Shown: positions 33,257 through 53,633 of the stretch, piece by piece | How the letters are laid out: the number at the start of each line of letters is the position of its first letter | How positions within the stretch are numbered: position 1 is the stretch's first letter | Assembly (NCBI RefSeq): GCF_901000735.1 | Contig: NC_081550.1 | Span: forward strand, 3,554,669-3,618,668 | From: Corylus avellana | Taxonomy: Eukaryota > Streptophyta > Magnoliopsida > Fagales > Betulaceae | DNA length: 64,000 nucleotides | Reading direction: 5' to 3' | Position numbers and translations under genes: made by a program | Notes under the pieces: generated by a model | Told to the model about the DNA's origin: nothing | What the model saw: the letters and a program-made list of their open reading frames with translations, nothing else | Databases searched by the model: none

Positions 33257-35916
33257 GTTTGGATGCCGAGAAAGTTTTGGCGAGAATTCGAAACTTATTT
33301 GGATGTCTCCATATTTCTATATTTATTTATATACAAATATAAGCCGACAAATCTGTCCACTGTATCTCGTGCTAGTCTATATAACCTATTCTGAATTTAC
33401 AATTTTACTCTTAAAAAAATAAATAAATAAAAGAGGGACCTCCTCTCTACGAGGATTAAGGTTGGTGGTTGGATAATTTGGTTACGAAAATAAAATTTTC
33501 GTATTTCTCACTATCATGGTTGGTAAAGTCGGAATTTTCATCGACTTTCCGTCAACTTTATTTTTTTGTTACCAACATGATTATGGTGACAGTTGGTAAT
33601 GTCAGTTTGGTAATGTCGATAAGCAAATAAATGGAAAAGTTGATCGGTAAAGTCAATTCGATTAGAAAATGTTATTCTATCTATCAAACCGAGTTTGTCA
33701 GAAATATAAAAAGTCTACTGCCTACCGGCCATCAATTAAGCGGTGTCAGTAGGTGTTGGCTAGCTCTCGGTTGATACTCAGCCAGCAATTGGTAGGCGGT
33801 TATTTTGCATAACCCTAACGAGGACAATCGGCTACTCCACTATGAAGAAAGGCAACCCTTCGAGGGTCAGCTGCCTCTTCAAGTAGGGGCGGCTGGTTGT
33901 CTTTGTATGGCAAGAGGAAGTTGACTACCCCTCACTAGTGGGATAGTCAAGTTAAAAATATTTTACTTAAAATTATTGCCTTAGGCCTTAAAATGTTAGT
34001 ATTGTTTATAGTTTTTTCAAGGGTCTCACACAAATTGGAGTAGGCAAGATTAGGTTGATCAAGAGAATGCACCAAACAATTTTCCATACATTCATTCAGT
34101 TTCGTTTGTTAAAATGTTTACTTTTTACCTTTTGTTTTCTTTCTTTTCAAAATAAAAACATTAACAAACAACTCAAACACATAATACTTTTAACAACTCA
34201 AAAACAATTTTCAACTTAATGTCACATCATAACATTTTTTCAACTCAAATACAAAAAATACCCGTAAAATGCATTAACATATCGAGTCATTTGCTGATTT
34301 TTTTAGCTTTTTACAACTTTGTCTCGTTGAAGGACCCAAACAGAGCAGCCCAGACCTAGCAAGTTTGGGACCATCAAAGGCAACCCAAACCAGTAGTTGG
34401 GCCATGATCTCTCCACGAAGACGCTAGAAGGTGCATAGATGTATATAAATAGTCAAACGACAAGCATAAGGTAAATAATTCGAATATTCTACATACTCTA
34501 TCACTAATACTCTCCTTACTAGATTCTAGAGAGTGCTCTCCCTCTCGCCCCCTAATGACTTAAAAGTACCTGTAGTAGACTCCTTATAGCCCATTCTCTT
34601 TCTTATGTTTAGGAAAAATCTCAAAAAAATCACAAAAAAGTACATACATCAAAAGCCCTAAATATAATCAACATCAAATGGCATCTACAATGTTTCTCAA
34701 TGCATTGGGAAACACTGTAGATGCCCAATGCATTATTAAATTATAAAAAAACTGATTATCTCTGCTCTCTCATTTACATGTCCCAACAATTCTCTCCTCT
34801 CTCATTAGTTACAATAATAAAAATAAATTGTATTTAATTCATATAGAGAAAAATAAGAGAACCTATTGTGAAGTGCGTTTTTATAGGGAATCAAAAAATA
34901 GTTTAATTCCTTAAATTGAGGGAAAATAGTTAGGAAGTTGCTGCTAGTGCTCGGCGTCATAGTCCCTCTAGTCCTCCGGGCCTGATGGGCTTCTGACATT
35001 TTCTATCTCATTTGCAAATGAAAGTCCTCTCTAAAAAGCAACTTGAAGTCACTGTAGTGATCCATATACCAACACGCATCTTTGGAGGTTAAACATGTAC
35101 TACTAATAAATATGTGAGCCATATATATACTTTTAGATTTGAAAATATGTCAAAGAGCAGGCAAGGGTACGCTTTTAAAAATGTAAGATTTTAAACCAAA
35201 CGCTTAACTGCTCTTTTAAAGTTCATGTTTCCAATAATCGCATTTTTGGAAATTGTTATTTTTTTAAACAACACGTTTTGAAATTGGTAAACCAACGGAC
35301 AATAGTTTGGATGGCCTGGTCTTGTCGGGCGACAAGGCTACAATAAGGAACATTAAATTTTCTACATTTTCAACGGATCCTTGGGGTGACATACTCTTTA
35401 TTAAGTGTCTGTCAAGTTTAGCAATTTCAAGACGTTGATTTTTTCTACATTTTCAAACCACACGTCTGTACCTACTATGCAAAAAGTAAATATTTCTACG
35501 CTTTTAAACTGTCATTTATTTTTTTTTCAAACATATTCCTAAACAAAATACTTCGGGCGATCAAAGATTTTTCCCAATTAAAAAAAAAAAAAAACACATC
35601 ATCTAACTGAATCTCATGCAACTCCATAAACCATTGGCCATGCAGATTTTTTGCCTAAGATATCTCTCTGTCTCTCATATCGTGTACCTATCCTGAGTTT
35701 CCAACAGAGTTCGCGTTAATTCTGTTATTGCCACCATGCACGATATATGTAAACGGCTAGAAATGGAATTGCCCTACTCACTGTCCAACTAAACCATGCC
35801 ATGTGGCAGAGCAACTTCCAAATGCTTCTCAAATGGAGACATATATAAATTATATTGTGAAACTTATAATGCACCACAATCCTTTTGTGCAAATCCCATC
35901 TTCTCCTCTGGGCAAA
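33257..35916. other. Intergenic region between SF3B6 and the NOI-like gene
   Basis: No gene supported. AT-rich, with poly-A/T tracts and a near-perfect hairpin at 34680-34725 (listed separately). The left end is the 5' region of SF3B6 and the right end the promoter of the NOI-like gene. Confidence 0.4.
34680..34725. repeat. Near-perfect 19-bp hairpin
   Basis: GGCATCTACAATGTTTCTC (34680-34698) pairs with GGGAAACACTGTAGATGCC (34707-34725) around an 8-base loop, with only two mismatches. Part of the right arm can alternatively pair downstream (AATGCATTGGG / CCCAATGCATT). It could be a MITE core or a small-RNA foldback. Confidence 0.6.
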
Positions 35917-37640
35917 ATGGAAAACCTGAAGGAGGTAAGCCCAACAATCTTCAAAAGTCATAAGAACATATACATCTTCCCTTTGTCTGAATGCCTTGTT
36001 GCTACCTTTTCAACAAGCATTAATTGTTTTTTGATGAATTTAAGGTTTACTGTAACTTTATCTGTATGGAAAAGTCATGTGTTTCTTTTCTTAACACATC
36101 TTTAATTTTTTTGTTGAACAAAATACCTGCAGATATCAACTTCACTACTCAATATTCATGAAAAGTTCCTCATTATGCAAACATGTCAACAGTTTTTGCT
36201 CTCTGTTTTTGAGAGTTTTCCTTTTTTTTACCCTATTTATACAATTTTCATTTTTATTTTGGGCAACGACTCGAATAATCAATTTTTCATGCAGCCACTC
36301 CATTACAAAAGGCATAATCATGCTTACCATCTCTTTCTCAATGCATGAGGTGAGACTAATATTCTATTTTGCTTTTGCTCTAAATTAGAAAAAAATAAAT
36401 AAAAAAAAATAGCACCCCAAAAAAAAAAGTACTTTTGTTACAAGGTTGAAACAAAATTCTTACTTGCCAATTTGAAAAAGAAAAAAGCAAAATGACATAC
36501 TGATCAAAGCACACATACGTTTTTCTTTTTCTTTTTCTTATCTTTTTTGGCTATGCAAGAGCACAAATAGAGAAAGGAACTTGATTTTTTCTGCTAGTAA
36601 ATATCAAAGATTTATGTGATAGTTATATGATAACTATCATGGTGAGCACATAAATTTTCATTTGTCTCTGGTAAGAGTTAAACCATTCAAAATGAGTTGC
36701 ATTTGCAGCTGTTTTATTTTCCATGTGGGCTCCCTTGCCTTCTAGACTACTTCCATAGTTTTATTTGAGTGTCCTGTCTTACTGTGAAGAACCTTCTTCT
36801 AATGCTGCACTTAAAGCCAGTTTCCTGCTCAATATCAGTATCTGAATTTCTTGAAATTTAACTTCTAGACAAACAATATTTAGCTGGAGGAACATTTCTT
36901 CTTGATTAAGGAGCCAAAACATTTTGAGCTTGCATTGGTCAATGTGCGTTGACCAAGGGATATTGACCAATCCAATCTCAAGATGGCATATAACTTGTTT
37001 TGAAGGAAGAATTTCTTAGTGTTTACAAAATATCAATGTGATTCTCATTGATATTTTGTTGAACACATGAGTTTCTTAGATGACATATATTAACCACTTA
37101 GATATTCTACATGTACAGAAAAATGGTTGGATGTCTGTTCCTCAATTTGGAGGGTGGGATCATAAGGCTGCAGGAGCTACAGACTATTCCATGGTATTTT
37201 CTCGAGCTCGAGCTAATAGGAAGCAGCACAAAACAGATTTGAGTGACTTCAAGCGAGCCAGCCTCGGGCACGAGCACGAGCACGAAACAGAGTTAATCAA
37301 TGCGGCTCAGCATCAAGATGATTCGATTATGGTGAGCCTCCATTTTACAAACTCTTTGTTATAAAATGTTTGTTCCTTCCTAGTCTCCCAAATTTACTCT
37401 GTTTTTCTCACTTGGGGCTAATGCCATACTCATCTTGTTTTGGTCCATATCCCCTTGGTCAACGCACATGGATCATTACATGGTAGAGTATGCCCTAACA
37501 AGAAATGAGTTGTGGTTTTAGAAAGAGGAAGAATGGTACTAATACAATCCTCACATTCTTCTTTCTAATCATTCTATGTCTATGCCATGCAGAGGAAAAA
37601 GAAGATTCTGACCTACATCAATTGCTGCATTAAGCCTTGA
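35917..37640 (+). CDS. NOI/RIN4-like small protein
   Basis: Three exons, 35917-35934, 37119-37331 and 37593-37640, all phase 0 with GT-AG introns, encode 92 residues. The protein opens MENLKEKNGWMSVPQFGGWD, the NOI motif VPxFGxW that in RIN4 is the site cut by the bacterial effector AvrRpt2. It continues TDYSMVFSRARANRKQ, also typical of NOI proteins, and ends KKKILTYINCC plus IKP. A C-terminal CC near a basic stretch is the acylation site that anchors RIN4-type proteins to the plasma membrane. Short NOI proteins of 60-100 residues with one NOI motif are common in plants; RIN4 itself has two and is longer. Roles in immunity or exocyst interaction are known for relatives; this protein's role is inferred. 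The first exon is only 18 bp and was chosen because it supplies a start in frame. Confidence 0.8.
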
Positions 37641-38124
37641 TTTCCTAAGATCAAGCCACTCCTCATTTTCAATCATCTTGCATGATTATGCTAAATTTTG
37701 AAGTCTGGCCTGTAAATTTATAGATGAAACATGTTCATCAAAAGAAGCATAACCAAAGCTTCTGTGTAATCTATCTCTCTTTTGGCTTATTGATTCTGCA
37801 AAATCTTTTAAGTGTACCACATATGCTATTCTATTTAGTATTTACTATGTTATAATGTGAGTTTGTCCAGCTTTTAGTTATTGAGATATAAGTAAAATAA
37901 AGAAATGAAATCGGACTATAACATAATTAGAAAAAAGTCATATTAGAGTTCCATTAATTGACAGAAAGATGATCCCCATATATTTTACACAGTGAGGTGA
38001 TGACAGTAGCATGATCTCATTTATTTTTCTTTGTATACAAACTCAAAACCCTATATACTGGAGAGTTGTGCATTATTTTCCTTCTAGGTAGAGATAAGAT
38101 ATTAACAGTGATAGCAACTACAAT
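37641..38124. other. Spacer between convergent NOI-like and dihydropyrimidinase genes
   Basis: No gene. Holds the 3' UTRs of the two convergent genes. Confidence 0.5.
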
Positions 38125-47677
<9,553 letters not shown>

Positions 47678-48229
47678 GAGTCTCGTAGTGACTGAGCTCT
47701 ACAAATATCTGGCAAGAACCTGGATGACATGCAGATAATATATATATATATATATACATATATATTTCAAAAATGACGTGGCTTTATATTTAATGGTAAT
47801 TTTAATAGCATCAATTTATTTATCATCTCAATATTTTTTAAATAATATTAAATTGGATAAAAACTTCATTTACACCTCCAAATTATAAGTGATTTTGTAA
47901 TTATAATCTTAAACTTTAAATTTCAGTGTAAATTATAACCTATAAATTCATTTACACCCGGGAAGGAACTAGGTAACCAAAATTTTAAATTTACCCCTAA
48001 ATTTCATGCTTTTTATGTAATAAGTCTCTCCAAGATTTTAAAATTACCCTTAAATTTTAAACTTTTTTTCAGTTATGTTTCTCCACACTTCAATGTCTCG
48101 TTCCGCCCCCGTTTACACCCACATGACCGTGTAGGTCCGCGGACCCATGACTTGGCTGCCAAACAGCCCAAACCATTAGGATTTTATATATATATATATA
48201 TATATATATTTTGAGCAATTTAACAAATT
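47678..48229. other. 5' flank of PYD2
   Basis: Promoter and 5' UTR region of the minus-strand dihydropyrimidinase gene, containing TA runs near 47740-47765 and 48189-48210. No gene on the other strand supported. Confidence 0.4.
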
Positions 48230-48795
48230 GACAAAAATTTCCTTCAATCTACACTAATAAACAACTAGTGTCTTTCAAAATGTTAGGGTTTCTTAAAAAA
48301 TAATGTTTGGATTCCTAGAATAATGTAATGACAATAAATGACTGTTAAAATATTAAAGAAAACATGGCATTTCCAGCAATAATATGCATTTTAACTACTC
48401 AAAATTTACCTTTTTTGTATTTTAGCTACTAGTTTTTCAATACAAACTCTAACAGATTATCTATTAAACTCTCTGCTTTCTTTAAATATTATTTTTTAAC
48501 ACTATTTTTATTGAGAATAAAAAGTAATCCTTGACACGAAAAATTAAACAATAAAAAGTAATCATTGAGAAATAATAAAATAATCATCTAGTGTGCTACA
48601 GTAAATAGCAAAATGGTGCTATTCGTCGTAGCAAAATGTCCCCTTTAACTATTCTAAAGCTAATCTGTTGGAGACCAAAAAAAATAAAAAAATACTCAAA
48701 ATAGCTAAATGTAGCTATTATGAGCTCTTTAGCTAATCTGCTGGAAATACTGGGCACTTATTCAATTAGATTGGAGGAAATTTCTTCCAAATTTC
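48230..48795. mobile_element. Probable MITE with AATTTCCT-type termini
   Basis: AAATTTCCTTCAATCTACAC near 48235 is mirrored by GATTGGAGGAAATTT near 48772. The same terminal phrase bounds the foldback element at 60985-61825. The interior is AT-rich and non-coding, and seems to hold a second hairpin (GGCATTTCCAGCA near 48365 and TGCTGGAAATACT near 48740). Confidence 0.5.
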
Positions 48796-49512
48796 TGTCC
48801 TTATACAAATTAAAATTTGAAAGTATGATGGTATGGGCATAGAAAATAAGTTTGGATGGTAGCAAGGACCCCAAGGTCAATGGTGCCTAGTTGCAACCAG
48901 TTATTTGATCCACACTATTACATTAGGTGAAGGTGAGCTGCCCCATTAGTCAACCAAAGAAAAAAGATGAAGGAAAAGGTAGTTTGTGGACAAAAAAAAA
49001 GATAGCTTTCTACTTGGTTCAACTTCATCTCAAATTAACAAAGGAGAAAGAAGAATCCAAAAGATAAAATGACAATATAATATGAATTATGCTACATATA
49101 TTCGCATATATTGTTACGTGGTACTCACTCTTACTATTGGATTTGTAATATAATATTATTAGATTTTGAACAAATTGTGAGAGTGAGAGCCACTAAAAGG
49201 TGTATGAGAGTGTGAGTAAAAAAATAAGAATGTGTGTAACATTACTCATATAATATAAGTAAGGTATTCCAAGTATTTTCTTTTTATTTTTTTATGAACA
49301 ATGATAAATTATTTATTTTTACGTTGGTATTGTAGTAGTTATCTTTGTTTTAGTAGGAAATCATCTCAAAGTTGCAGAGTTGGTGCTGTTATTAGTTACC
49401 TTTCTTTTAGGAGTTCATCTACAAGTGGTTGCACAAGTCCTATTCCAATTTCAGTCATTGTAGTTTTTCTATTTAAAGGGTGATATCAAATATTGTGTTT
49501 GTAAAAAGGTTT

Positions 49513-49891
49513 GGGGAAACTTCACTAAGGACCCCTAAACTTCTACCCGTTTTGAAATACCCCCTGAACTTCAAAATCTCTCAATTTAGTCTCCTGAACT
49601 TTCAATTGCTTTCAATTTGGACCCCTCTGTCAGATTTTAAACGTCACATGACGTTTATACCCCTGACTTTTGTATAAAATTCCAACTTCTAAAACGTTTT
49701 TTTTATTTAAAAAAAAAACAAAAATCAGGGATATTTTTGTCTTTTTTTTCGAATTTTTAACGGTTAAAATTAACGGAAGGGTCCAAATTGAGAGCAATTG
49801 AAAGTTCAGGGGACTAAATTGAGAAATTTTGAAGTTCAGGGAGGTATTTCAAAACGGGTGAAAGTTTGGGGGTCCTTAGTGAAGTTTCCCC
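49513..49891. mobile_element. 379-bp MITE with long, nearly perfect inverted repeats
   Basis: It begins GGGGAAACTTCACTAAGGAC and ends GTCCTTAGTGAAGTTTCCCC. Pairing continues inward for about 150 bp (CCCGTTTTGAAATACC, TGAACTTCAAAATCTCTCAA and their complements). No ORF. The flanks show no clear target duplication. It belongs to the same family as 13430-13932. Confidence 0.85.
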
Positions 49892-50724
49892 TTAGATTTC
49901 TCATAATCTAAAGTCTAGGCTCTTAATCATGTGTATATAAGTTATTGGGTACTCTCACATTGTAAGTCAATTTTCAAGAGTGAGTTATACCAAATGTTTG
50001 TATCATTTAGTATCCGAGCTAACTACAGTAAAAATAGAGAAATGGTAGCAAAGCCATCTCTGTCGGACAAAAGTAGCCACTCGGTTACCCTAAGGTGACA
50101 ACCTAATCACCCATCTCTTTTGTTAAGAATGGCCGCACAAAATAAGCATCTTAGTATTTATTTTAAAACAAAGAGCACTTTTTGCGTTATTTTTTTTTTT
50201 AGTAAACCCTTAAAAAAAAAATCTCAAATATAAATTCCACTAAAAATATTTATCAACTTTATATCATATCAAACCTTTTTCAAATCAAGAGTTAATACCG
50301 ATTGAAATCCACAACAATTATGTCCAATTTGGGGCGATTAATGTAAGAGTATATATAAGATCCACCTATCCAGAAAATTTGTTGAGCAATTCAAAATTTA
50401 TTTGAACAAATAAGTCTTACCTATTATCTCTCACCTTATTTGCTAATTGTCGTGCATAACACTATATACCATCAATTTATTTTATTTTTTGACTAAAAAT
50501 TGACGTGATTTTTAAAACTATAATTGGATTAAAATCCAATATCAAACCATTATAGATCTAATGGTAATTTTAAATGGCACATCAACTTTAAGAATTAAAA
50601 AAAAATGGTAAGTAGGATTACTAAACAACACATACCCCAATTATTATTTTTTAAAATTTTAATTTTTAGTTTTTTTTGTTTCCCTTAAAACCCAATGGAT
50701 AATACTATAATAGAGATTAAGCAT
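49892..50724. other. Gene-free spacer
   Basis: AT-rich sequence without coding support. The part at about 50450-50640 has short inverted segments (AAAATTGACGTG / ATCAACTT-type) that might be an eroded MITE. Confidence 0.4.
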
Positions 50725-50815
50725 ATGCCGGGGATTGAACCACAGGTCCACAGCCAACAATCCTCACAAGCTACGATGTGCTTTGCACGCGACCACTACC
50801 CGCCGCTTGTGCACT
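50725..50815 (-). repeat. Possible tRNA-related SINE fragment
   Basis: On the minus strand a B-box-like GTGGTTCAATCCCCGGCATA follows TAGTGGTCGCGTGCAAAGCA, which resembles a tRNA head. No full cloverleaf or A-tail was identified. Confidence 0.35.
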
Positions 50816-50963
50816 TTTCCTTAAAAGTACGACAGCGATTACTCGTGTAGGACTTTCCTTTCGGAATTCGTAGTATCAAAGTCACTGCCGTGGGGTCTAC
50901 TCTACTCTTTCATTCCTCTGTCATTAATATACCTTTCTTCCAATTTACTCTCTTCTCTTATCA

Positions 50964-51057
50964 CTATAAAAGCACTCATCAATAAAACTATGGCATAACT
51001 GTTCGCATGAACAATCCTTGTTTTCCTTGTCCTTCCTCTCAGCAATCAGCAATATGT
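50964..51057 (+). promoter_or_regulatory. TATA box and possible 5' non-coding exon of the ERI1-like gene
   Basis: CTATAAAA at about 50964-50971 is followed by a pyrimidine-rich stretch (CCTTGTCCTTCCTCTCAGC) and a donor-like GTAAGT at about 51056. The next coding sequence starts at 53646, so this may be a 5' UTR exon followed by a long leader intron. Inferred. Confidence 0.35.
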
Positions 51058-52059
51058 AAGTAAAAAACACGAACTTTACAAAGAGCCCTTTCTCTTGCAT
51101 TGTGATATTGATTCTTTCTATTGTCATTATTATCCGTGTGTTGAAGTTTGATTGTTTTCGTTTTTTGATGGGTCGGTTTTAGTTTGTTGGAAAGTTTTGG
51201 AAGGGAGATCTATTTTTGCCTAATTACTGCATCATTTTTTTTTTTTATTCAGCCAGTTTGATGTTTTATGTCTTTTTTATGTTTCTCTCTCTGGCTGGGG
51301 TCATGCTTTGTGATATAGTGTTATTGGGATAAAAAAAGGTTGATAATTTCATATTACTTTGATATTTAGGGTCTATATTGTGATTGGAAAAGTGGGTGTT
51401 GGATAAATTTGTTTTCTTTCTCTACCCTTTTGATTTATATTTGTAGTTCAACTATTGGTATAATCTGGTCAGGCATTGTGGGCCCAAGTGGAGTTTTTTC
51501 GTGTTGTGTAGTTTAATAAAACTAGTGGCTTGTTCTCAATTTGAGTTGCAATGCTGCAATTACAAAACAATGGAGCATTGGAGAAGAAAATTAAAAAGGT
51601 TTTGGTTCTTAAGACGATATATTATGATTTAGCTCCTACTAAACTGAAAGTCAAACAATGGATTGAAGTTGAAATTGCCATGTTAATGAAATTAGTTCCC
51701 TTGTTTCTCTTTCGAAAACACGCTTTGGTTTGAAGTGTGAGGTCTAATGATGTTATGAAGTACAAAAGACTTGGTTTTCTGATTAGCATTCTATTTCACA
51801 AGTATAAACAATTTTTTTGTCGGTAGATTTTGATTTTCTATTATAGTTTTTGTGATTTCTTTCTATGTTTTTTTTTCATGGTTTGGGATGCTTTATGAGT
51901 TTGACTTGATAGACCCGTGAAGTTGTAAATATAGATGGTGTAAAAGTGTGTAACTAGAATTGCTATTGTTTGGATAATCTTTTTGAATCTAGGATTTTAA
52001 AAAATGATTGACCAAGATTGATTTATGGGATTGTAATTCAGTCAGCCACATGAAGTGGG

Positions 52060-52690
52060 TAGATTATAAAGGAACCTTTAAGTCTCATATTGGTTCTTTA
52101 CTAGGTAAGACTGAACTTTATAAGTGATTATAGTGAGCTGTAAATGTAACTTGATTAGTTATTTTGGAGTGATAGCGCAGATGTAACTAACACTTTTTCT
52201 GACTTAATATGAATGGTATTGGAGCAACTTAGTAACACCAAGCATTGCATGATATGAGCCTTAACGAGAACACCATGGATTTGAGTGGAGGAGAATGCAA
52301 CACCCCAAAAAGTTAGTCCTACATTGGGAAGATGTATTTCCCACATGGAATTGGTGGATTATAAAGGAACTTATGTGTGTTAAGCCTCACATTGGTTCCT
52401 TACCAGGTAAAACTAGACTTTATAAGCAATTCTAAAGAGCTCTAAATGTAATTTGATTAGTCATTTTGGAGTGATAGTGCAAATGCAGCTAGCACTTTTC
52501 TTGAGTCATTAAAGTAGGTTATGAACATTGGGTCGGTGAATTGTGAAGGTGTTGCATGAGTGCTAAGTTTTATATTGGTCTTGTGAGATCGTATTGTTGA
52601 AGTGACTATAGGGACTAGGAAGCTTCAATTGCAACATTGATTAGTCATTTTGGGATAATAGTGCAGATGTGAGTGGTACTTCTTGGATCA
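52060..52690. repeat. Three diverged copies of an LTR-like sequence in the leader intron
   Basis: TTTTGGAGTGATAGCGCAGATG-like text recurs at about 52160, 52466 and 52653, each preceded by TGATTAGTYATTTTG and by a CTCACATTGGTTCCTTACYA-type block. The copies are direct, 190-310 bp apart, and non-coding. They may be eroded solo LTRs. Confidence 0.55.
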
Positions 52691-53633
52691 TGATAGCTAG
52701 AGATTAATTTTATAGGAGTTAGCAAGTTTTTGATTTAGTATTCCTTTGAAGTTCCTTATGGATCAACTGGATTTTTTTTTAGTGATAATGAAGACTATAT
52801 GCTGATATGTCAGTTTGTTAGGCATGGCAACGAGGTGACTCCTGTTAAATGATCTAATAAAGTTGCTTCCTCCTGTTGCCATATCAATCTTTTCAATCAA
52901 GAAATGTGCTGATCAGAAAATTGCTATGATTGAAAATTCAACTTGCAGCAACCATACATACATGTCAAACATACGTTAGCCCTACCCTTGGCCAGATCCG
53001 AGAGAGAGGGAGTTGGCAATAATGGTGTCTAGCATTTTGTTTTAGATATTTATTGTTGCTTTATATTCCTTTCACAGAATTTCAAGAGAAGTGAGGGAGG
53101 TTTACAAAAATCTGACTTTACATTTAAGTCTTCCTTATTGGTTAGGGGGACTGAAGCCAATTATAATGGAAATACTAGTATCTGGCATCATGATTTATGT
53201 AAAGGAGGATTATAATAATCAATTCTCTGAGATATATGATTGCTAATTTAGGATTATGAGGAGCGGCATATGTTGTGATTACAGGGGACATAATGTTCAA
53301 TTGTATTTGATACCAACTAATTGGGATCAACCTTAAACAAGAAATTGGGATATGCCAATATCACAACCTCTTTCATTACTACCATATATCTTTCTTGTTC
53401 ACATAACAATGCTTGATCTTTTGTAAATTTTTTCCTTGCTACACATTTATTCATTTACCATATTTTTCATTACTCACATTGAATTATATCAAGATTGGAG
53501 TTTTGATTGTGAAAAAAATAAAGTTTACTATTGTTATACACTTGCACTTGGATTATCTTAATATGAATATTATTGACACTTTTTCATTTATTTAATGTCT
53601 TATTGAAGTGTTATTTGATTAGTTGTACCTTTT

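Noticed and set aside
32768..33394. 208-codon plus-strand frame opposite SF3B6
   Set aside because: Arises from the GC-rich third positions of SF3B6 on the other strand; the RRM protein is clearly the real gene.
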